DNA of 64,000 bases. It comes from Akebia trifoliata (Eukaryota > Streptophyta > Magnoliopsida > Ranunculales > Lardizabalaceae). Below the pieces are notes generated by a model, which saw only the letters and a program-made list of their open reading frames with translations, ran no database searches and was not told where the DNA came from. Of this stretch, positions 58,510 to 64,000 are shown piece after piece. Made by a program: the position numbers and the translations under genes. Positions within the stretch are counted from its first letter, which is position 1. Each line of letters begins with the position of its first letter. The DNA is taken from assembly GCA_017979445.1 (NCBI GenBank), contig CM030704.1:11081658-11145657 (forward strand), read 5' to 3'.

Positions 58510-59790
58510 AGTGAAACAAAATGACTATGACTACATGAAATGCGCCTCAATCTCATTTGTCAAAATGGTGGAGAAATAAGGGTATCAACATGGAACCATC
58601 AATGTCTTGCAACTTCTATAGAGATAACAAAGACCATTTTCTTTTCCGTAATAACAAGAAAAATAAGGACTAAGACATAGAGCCCCCTAGTGAAGAAATT
58701 GAAAAAAAGACGGACTTCTCTCATAACATCAATATGCAAGTTCTAAATGGGGGTAAGAAAAATAGTTGAGTTGAAAAATCAGGTCAATACAAAGTCCTCT
58801 TGATGACAAATATCCATTGAAAACTGCATAACAAACCTTAATTGGTAGTGGGGTTCCGAAAATGGGACAAAAATATTAATGCCTCAAATGGTGTAGAGAG
58901 ATTGGGAGTAAAGCTAACGACACTTTCTAACACCACCACTACCAAGGAGTTGAAGTGAGCAAGACTTATTGAATCACACAGTAGGCAAGCCTCAATCTCA
59001 CTCAATTATATAATCAAAGGTTGTCAAATAGGAAGCGTCAAGCATCAATGTCTTGAGATTGCCATTAAAAAGGTTGGGACAAATCCTTCTCATGAAAATA
59101 AAGAAAAATTGTGCATAAACGAGACTGAGACATGAAGTCCCCTTGTTAAAGAAAAGAGAAGAATCATAGAGCCCCCAAATGGTGTCGACACTTTAGGTTC
59201 AAAATTGGTATTAAAAAAAAGAAAGTTGAGGTAACAAAAATTGACAAGGATTCTCATCATGTAGAAGCAATCACTCAAAGAATGGCACTTGAGATATGAG
59301 CCAAACTTTGTTATTGTATTGAAAGAAAAAACTTTCGTGCAATTATTCCAAAGAAATTCACATGCTTTACGTTTTTCATTTTGAAAAAGTACTAAAAAAA
59401 ACAAAAACAAAATACACACAAAATAGTTGTGGAATTATTTAGAATATTTGCAATCAACCATGGTAAAAAAGGAGTCTCGGTATTGAAATCCGTCCTCAAC
59501 AAACGTTTTAAAATGTGCCGATTCTAATCCTACCTCGACAAATATTTTAAGCACCACTGACGGCGTTAGCCAATTGTAGAAACACCTTTTACATTGCAAA
59601 TGCTAGCATCATATACATTGCGGATGCGTCCAACTATGTCAGAACATTTGAGAAGTGGCGTTGCTTCAGTGAAAGTCGATTATTCGACCACTTCAACTGG
59701 AAAGTAGAGGGGAGTTCCTGGGGTCCATAGTTTGACTAGTGGCGTTGTTTTGCTGGGGTAAATGGGTAGCACTTTGTTATGATCCAAAAT
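58510..59790. other. Possible internal sequence of a decayed LTR element
   Basis: No coding domain could be read. The direct repeats ATTGAAAAAAAGA/AAGAAAAGAGAAGAATCATAGAGCCCCCAA and CATAGAGCCCCCTAGTGAAGAAA (58677, 59165) suggest local duplication. It borders a PBS-like site to the right. Confidence 0.3.
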
Positions 59791-59791
59791 T

Positions 59792-59816
59792 CAAGTCGAT
59801 TTCCCACGAACAACGC
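59792..59816 (-). other. Possible PBS of a decayed LTR element
   Basis: Minus strand TTTTGGCGTTGTTCGTGGGA resembles the TTGGCGCCGTCTGTGGGAA sequence that follows the 5' LTR of many plant elements. An LTR would then extend rightward from about 59816, but its other end was not found. Confidence 0.4.
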
Positions 59817-61080
59817 CAAAAGTGTGGAGGGTTTCTTAGGCCTTACTCCTCGAGATACGTGATTCTTTTAAACAGGTTTAACAAATCTTGATTCGTCGAT
59901 TTTGTTGCTCCAGTGGGTATTACTTCAATCTTACTCTTCTAATTCAAGAAATAAAGTCGAATCCGAATTCTTGATGATGAAGATGAAGAAGGATGAGACC
60001 CTAATGTAGAGCTTGCCAATGATTCTCCAATGATCAAATTAGATTGGAATGATACTGGAAGATAAAACTAAATTCGAATAACTTAGAGAAAATGAATAAT
60101 GAAATTTGAAGGAAAATTTTATTTAAACTTGATTTACCCTTTATGTCAAGGGGGGATTTTTTATAACCTCATGTTTAGTTAGGTGTTACAATATAACTTA
60201 CCTAGGTGTAGAAGTCAAATGGGTTATGATCTGGCTAATGCAAGTGACTACACTCATGGGTAATGTTCCTATACCTTATTAATGTTTGTCCTTAAGTTTA
60301 ATTAAAAATATCCAAACACATTAATTGTTGAGTTGACCCAATTTTATGATTTTAAGATTGGTGAGTTAAAATATTAAAAAATATCCAAACACATTAATTG
60401 TTGAGTTGACCCAATTTTATGATTTTAAGATTGGTGAGTTAAAAGATGACGTTATCACCTCTCTTCTGATAGTGTTAGTGGATATCGCATAAAATGCAAA
60501 TATATCTTCTCAATTTTTAACTTACACAGCATTTAATTCTTTGTCGTGTTGTCTCCGAGATAAAAGTTCGGATGTTACTATCTTTCCTTCCCCATGGTGA
60601 ATATTTCTGTGGATTCTTAGGTAGAATATTATAATATCTCAAGACTTTTGGGGACAAGTATCATTTCTCAATGTTGTGACTAAAATGAGCTTCACAAAAT
60701 GCATTTCAAATGATCTGAGTCATTTTTATAATCAATGAATTTGTTGGTATATCTACGAATTTGTAGATATTAAAAGTGACGAAATCACGAGTTCATAGGC
60801 TATAAAATGAATGCATGTTTAGGATTTAAAATGAATAGTGTATTGAACTCGAAATTTCATCATATTCAACACACGAAATAGAGATTCACCCAAAATTTTA
60901 TAATGTTTGAATGATGTATTTTAATCTTTAATTAGGGTGTGATAAATAATTTAACAAGAAGATTCTGAAAAGAGAAGTGAGAAACTAAAATATAGTCACA
61001 AAAATATTAAAACTAGGCGATCCAACATGGATGCTTATCAAAAACTGAATATTCAAAGCATGAAATTTTCATTTTAGTAA
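59817..61080. other. Intergenic sequence, possible LTR remnant
   Basis: No gene was seen. Contains a 73-bp tandem duplication (60305-60445) and GATGATGAAGATGAAGAAG (59967-59985). Confidence 0.4.
60305..60445. repeat. 73-bp tandem duplication
   Basis: TCCAAACACATTAATTGTTG begins at 60311 and again at 60384. About 66 bp are identical in the two copies, through GATTGGTGAGTTAAAA. Confidence 0.95.
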
Positions 61081-61085
61081 TGATA

Positions 61086-62814
61086 CTATGCATCAGATTT
61101 CTCCGCCAGATAGTGCTCGAGCATATCTTCATCATCTGCCAGAGATCCACACAGCACAAAGTATATAATTCTTCGTTAGAATTCAAGATCGCATAATTTT
61201 CCAAACATTGAAAGAAAATAAGCTTTTTTTTTTCTTCAATAATGGACAAGTTAGATCATTAGAGCAGAAAGAAAGAAAGAAATCACCTTCAAAGTCATCA
61301 TCATCGAAATCAATATCTTCCTCTTCTTCATCCTCAGACCCTTCAGCAACCGACACAGCACCTTTCTGTAAGAAAATAAAAAAGGAAGAAAAAAGGCTTC
61401 ATTAGTGTTTCAGTATTTTGAAAAACTTGAAACAAATATGATTTTAGAATTTGGAAAGACGGACAACAGAATGAACATATCCATCCATGGTTTAAATCTC
61501 ATCCAAGATTGAGATGACTCGCCCAAGTCATCTAGGTCTCGTTCAGCAACGATACGGATATACACGGTGTCTCAATATTCACATCATCTTGTGAGACAAA
61601 CCAGATGTCTCAGACGATATTTTGAAAATCTCGGCAGTGAACTGGGATTTTGTAGATTTTGATTAAAATAATTAACTTTTTTAAAATTTAAATATTTAAT
61701 ATATAAATAATACATGAATTTATGACTAAACATTTCCTAATATATCTTATTTTATTACAAAATTATAATTATTTTAAATTAAATATATGTAAATCAATCA
61801 ATATAAACCAAGTTAAATGGATTGTCTCATCTGAGATGAGTTGACTCATCCAAGACAACTCTGTCTCAGCCATGGACGAGACGAGACGTCTAACCTCGTT
61901 TTGAAAACCATGTATCCATCACACAACGTAAAATGGAGAAACAGTTGTGAACAAAAAAAGTACCGCAGAAGCTCTTCCACTTTCAAACCACTGTCGGCCT
62001 GAAAGCTTCTTCTCCTTCGTTACCAAAAGTGCAGATTCCGGCATTAGCCTGAAAATAACCGAGCAATTGTTTAGTATACCACCATAGTGGTTTTGTAATG
62101 AAATAGTACATGTGGTATAGAAAATTGATAAGAAAAACACTTTCCTTACTAACTTAGTAAGATTTTAACTCTTACCACAGGTCCTTGAGCTCAAATGGAT
62201 TACCATGTAGGCAATCCAACACAACAGCCCTCTAGATTTCATGGAAAAACTCAGATCCAAAAAAAAAAAACAATTTTTTTGGCTTGACCCAACGTTTGAA
62301 AATGGACTGCTACAAGACTTCCACGAAACTCCCAAATTTAAAATCAAAACTTAACAGTGAAAATTAATATTTTTTTGAATTTTTTTCGAAGTTCATAGAA
62401 TTTTGTCCTCTATAACCTTGCGGCATCGGATCATTTTTTTTGGATGCCACAAGGTGAGCTCAACAACCCTTAGTAAGAGTCGAAATCTTTCTAAGTTACT
62501 AAGACTAGTCGGACTCAATTGATAATCATGGATTTCTAGGATAAAACATCTAGCAACCATGCTTTTGACTTGGGTGGTACAAAGCTTTCAAACATGTAGA
62601 CCCCAATTCCAATTTTAACGTTGAAAACCAATCTAATATTTTTCCATTGTAACGAGTATTTGAACCCTCTGTAAAACCAGAGGGGATTGCTTCATTGGTA
62701 AGTAACAAAGTAAGTGGCTTACTTGGCTCGCTCTAGTGCCAACTCTGCTTCAAACCGTTCTCTCCAAGCAAGAAATGTTTCAACAGTAACCGGTTCTCCA
62801 TGTGGTATGACTAT
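61086..62814 (-). CDS. RWD domain-containing protein 1 homologue, 3' exons (partial)
   Basis: Four minus-strand exons with GT-AG borders: 62723-62814, 61964-62048, 61287-61365, 61086-61135 (stop TAG). Together they encode VIPHGEPVTVETFLAWRERF, EAELALERAK, LMPESALLVTKEKKLSGRQW, FESGRASA, KGAVSVAEGSEDEEEEDIDF and DDEDMLEHYLAEKSDA. This is the conserved C-terminal half of RWDD1-type proteins: PVT.ETF.AWRERFE, the LTGRQWFE motif (here LSGRQWFE), an acidic tail and a final HYLAEK. RWDD1/Gir2-like proteins bind DRG GTPases and act on translation; that is family knowledge. Phases match across all junctions and no stop interrupts the exons, so this is probably a live gene. The RWD domain and start codon lie beyond the right edge or in unseen exons. 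Confidence 0.92.
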
Positions 62815-63009
62815 CTGGAAATGAAATATGACACAACTTATCAGTCACTAGTATAATCAAGTTGTTTAAATGTGTGGAGCCATAGGTTAATATTAAGAAG
62901 TAAACCACAAAGCCACCATAAACACGTACACAACTATATATATTTATATGTCGATCATAAAACTTCAACATAGACCAATGTAAGAGATATAGCTATAACC
63001 GTAGTGTAC

Positions 63010-63105
63010 TATATGGGGATGGACACAAGTGTCTCCTCAGGGTATTGATTGCTCAAAGTTGCTTTGCAATGTGTCAAACCAACTGAGCTATGGGTCTAAG
63101 CCCTC
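63010..63105 (-). mobile_element. Possible tRNA-derived SINE fragment
   Basis: Minus strand CCCATAGCTCAGTTGGTTTG contains a good RNA polymerase III A box (TAGCTCAGTTGG). A convincing B box is not seen; GTGTCCATCCCC at the expected distance is a weak candidate. Confidence 0.35.
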
Positions 63106-63779
63106 AAGAAAGGCATTCTTCCTGTCCTCCAGAAGCATTTGCCATGCTTGAAAGTGGCAATAGGAACTAACAATTGTGATCATCTTCTTCTACGAGAGAG
63201 AAATTTCCTTCAAATCAATCTGGTAGACTTATTTTCATATGGAAATTTATTTTTGGTATGGCAATTGAAAATTCTGTATAATTCTTACTAGGAACCATAG
63301 CCCAATCAACATAGCAACTTGAAATTATGAATCAATATGCTCCACTCCCATTGCAAACATCCAATGACTGAAGACAATGAAATTGGTTGTAAAAATGCTG
63401 AACTAGATTATTGGACAAGTATCACATCAAACCTAGGGCTGCAAACATAACAGTTTGACCCCACTGTGATTTTCAAAAACAGGTTGGAGTCAAAAGTGAT
63501 CTGCAATGTACTAATTGATTAACATGATAACAAGACTAGTCCTGGATACCTCGGTTCAGAAAAAAAAAATCAAGGTAATATGGCACTAACTGAAGAAACA
63601 AAAAAAAGATTGGAACAACTAATGTCCAAAGTAAACAATATTTCAACACAAAAAGTAGAGCAACATATCAACTAAGACATCTCAATTAATCTCACATTTT
63701 GCAGGATGAAAACCAAACATCAATTTCTTACGTGAGAGAACATTATTGGCAAACATAGACAAACACCTCACTTTAAGTA

Positions 63780-63900
63780 TCTTTTTCTGGTTAGTCAAGC
63801 AGGGGTTAATGGTCAGCAAAGATGAAGGTGGGGGGTCAATAGATTTTGAACCCAGGTCGTGGTACAAGCCTTGCCAACTTGGTGCCAACTAAGTTGGTTC
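63780..63900 (-). mobile_element. tRNA-derived SINE
   Basis: Minus strand shows an A-box-like TTAGTTGGCACCAAGTTGG (63873-63891) and, 30 bp on, the B-box GGGTTCAAAATCT (63841-63853), then ATTGACCCCCCACC, an arrangement typical of plant tRNA-derived SINEs. The tail is not clear. Confidence 0.5.
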
Positions 63901-64000
63901 CTTCACATTTTAAGTACCTTGCAAATTCTTTAGAAAACATAAAAGTATTTGGCAGAAACATTAGTAAAATCAGGAAAACAAGGCATAAGGCCAATCTTCC

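Larger units (their letters stand above)
62815..64000 (-). other. Probable intron of the RWD gene with SINE-like insertions
   Basis: No exon matching the RWD domain was recognised in this stretch. The exon at 62814 is preceded by a good acceptor (TTTCCAG). Contains SINE-like sequences described separately. Confidence 0.5.

Noticed and set aside
62640..62710. B-box-like GAGGGTTCAAATAC on the minus strand next to the RWD exon
   Set aside because: No A box at the right distance and no SINE-like tail; chance similarity cannot be excluded.

Overview
The window is a transposon-rich stretch of an AT-rich plant nuclear genome, most likely a dicot. Evidence: GT-AG introns, plant gene families (RWD protein, PPR, DUF248-type methyltransferase, LRR receptor kinase) and plant transposon families (Tat/Ogre-type Ty3-gypsy, CACTA, LINE, tRNA-derived SINE). 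The species cannot be named from sequence alone. Only one gene looks functional: the 3' half of an RWD-domain gene at the right edge (61086-62814, minus strand).

Left block, 1-30405: a stack of nested Tat-like Ty3-gypsy elements, nearly all on the minus strand. Host element D has its 5' LTR at 27033-30405, then leader, gag and 3' region running leftward. D's gag is split by (i) a 3.4-kb solo-LTR-like insertion (20997-24365) and (ii) another LTR, N, in + orientation (11160-11575 plus 18387-20773, TSD AGTAG). N is itself split by element M (LTR 14429-18386, then gag end, protease, G-patch and RT remnants to 11576). D's 3' UTR is interrupted at 8587 by element A (LTR 6964-8587, leader with a 200-bp tandem array, integrase remnant 2252-2962, minisatellite 1-840), which leaves the window at the left.

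Middle, 30406-42223: two CACTA elements. The first keeps a TNP2-type transposase remnant, cut off by the insertion of D, plus palindromic subterminal repeats and a terminus at 34059. The second (about 34378-42223) carries pieces of unrelated host genes, all on one strand: W2/BZW, a DUF248 methyltransferase and an LRR-RLK kinase exon, together with a LINE scrap and unidentified exon-like segments.

Right, 42224-64000: sparse sequence with a gene scrap (43749-44097), an LTR remnant (about 45150-46540), and a retroelement fragment C (48001-56446). C has gag but no RT or integrase. It holds a captured PPR-gene fragment in its leader and is flanked by a perfect 113-bp direct duplication of the target. 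Another LTR remnant (about 56570-58509), a possible PBS/LTR and SINE-like pieces lead to the RWD gene.

A, C and D share leader and 3' UTR modules but lack most of pol. They look like non-autonomous relatives that would depend on enzymes from an RT-bearing element such as M; M itself is also dead. Coordinates of diverged repeat edges are approximate because all comparisons were made by eye.
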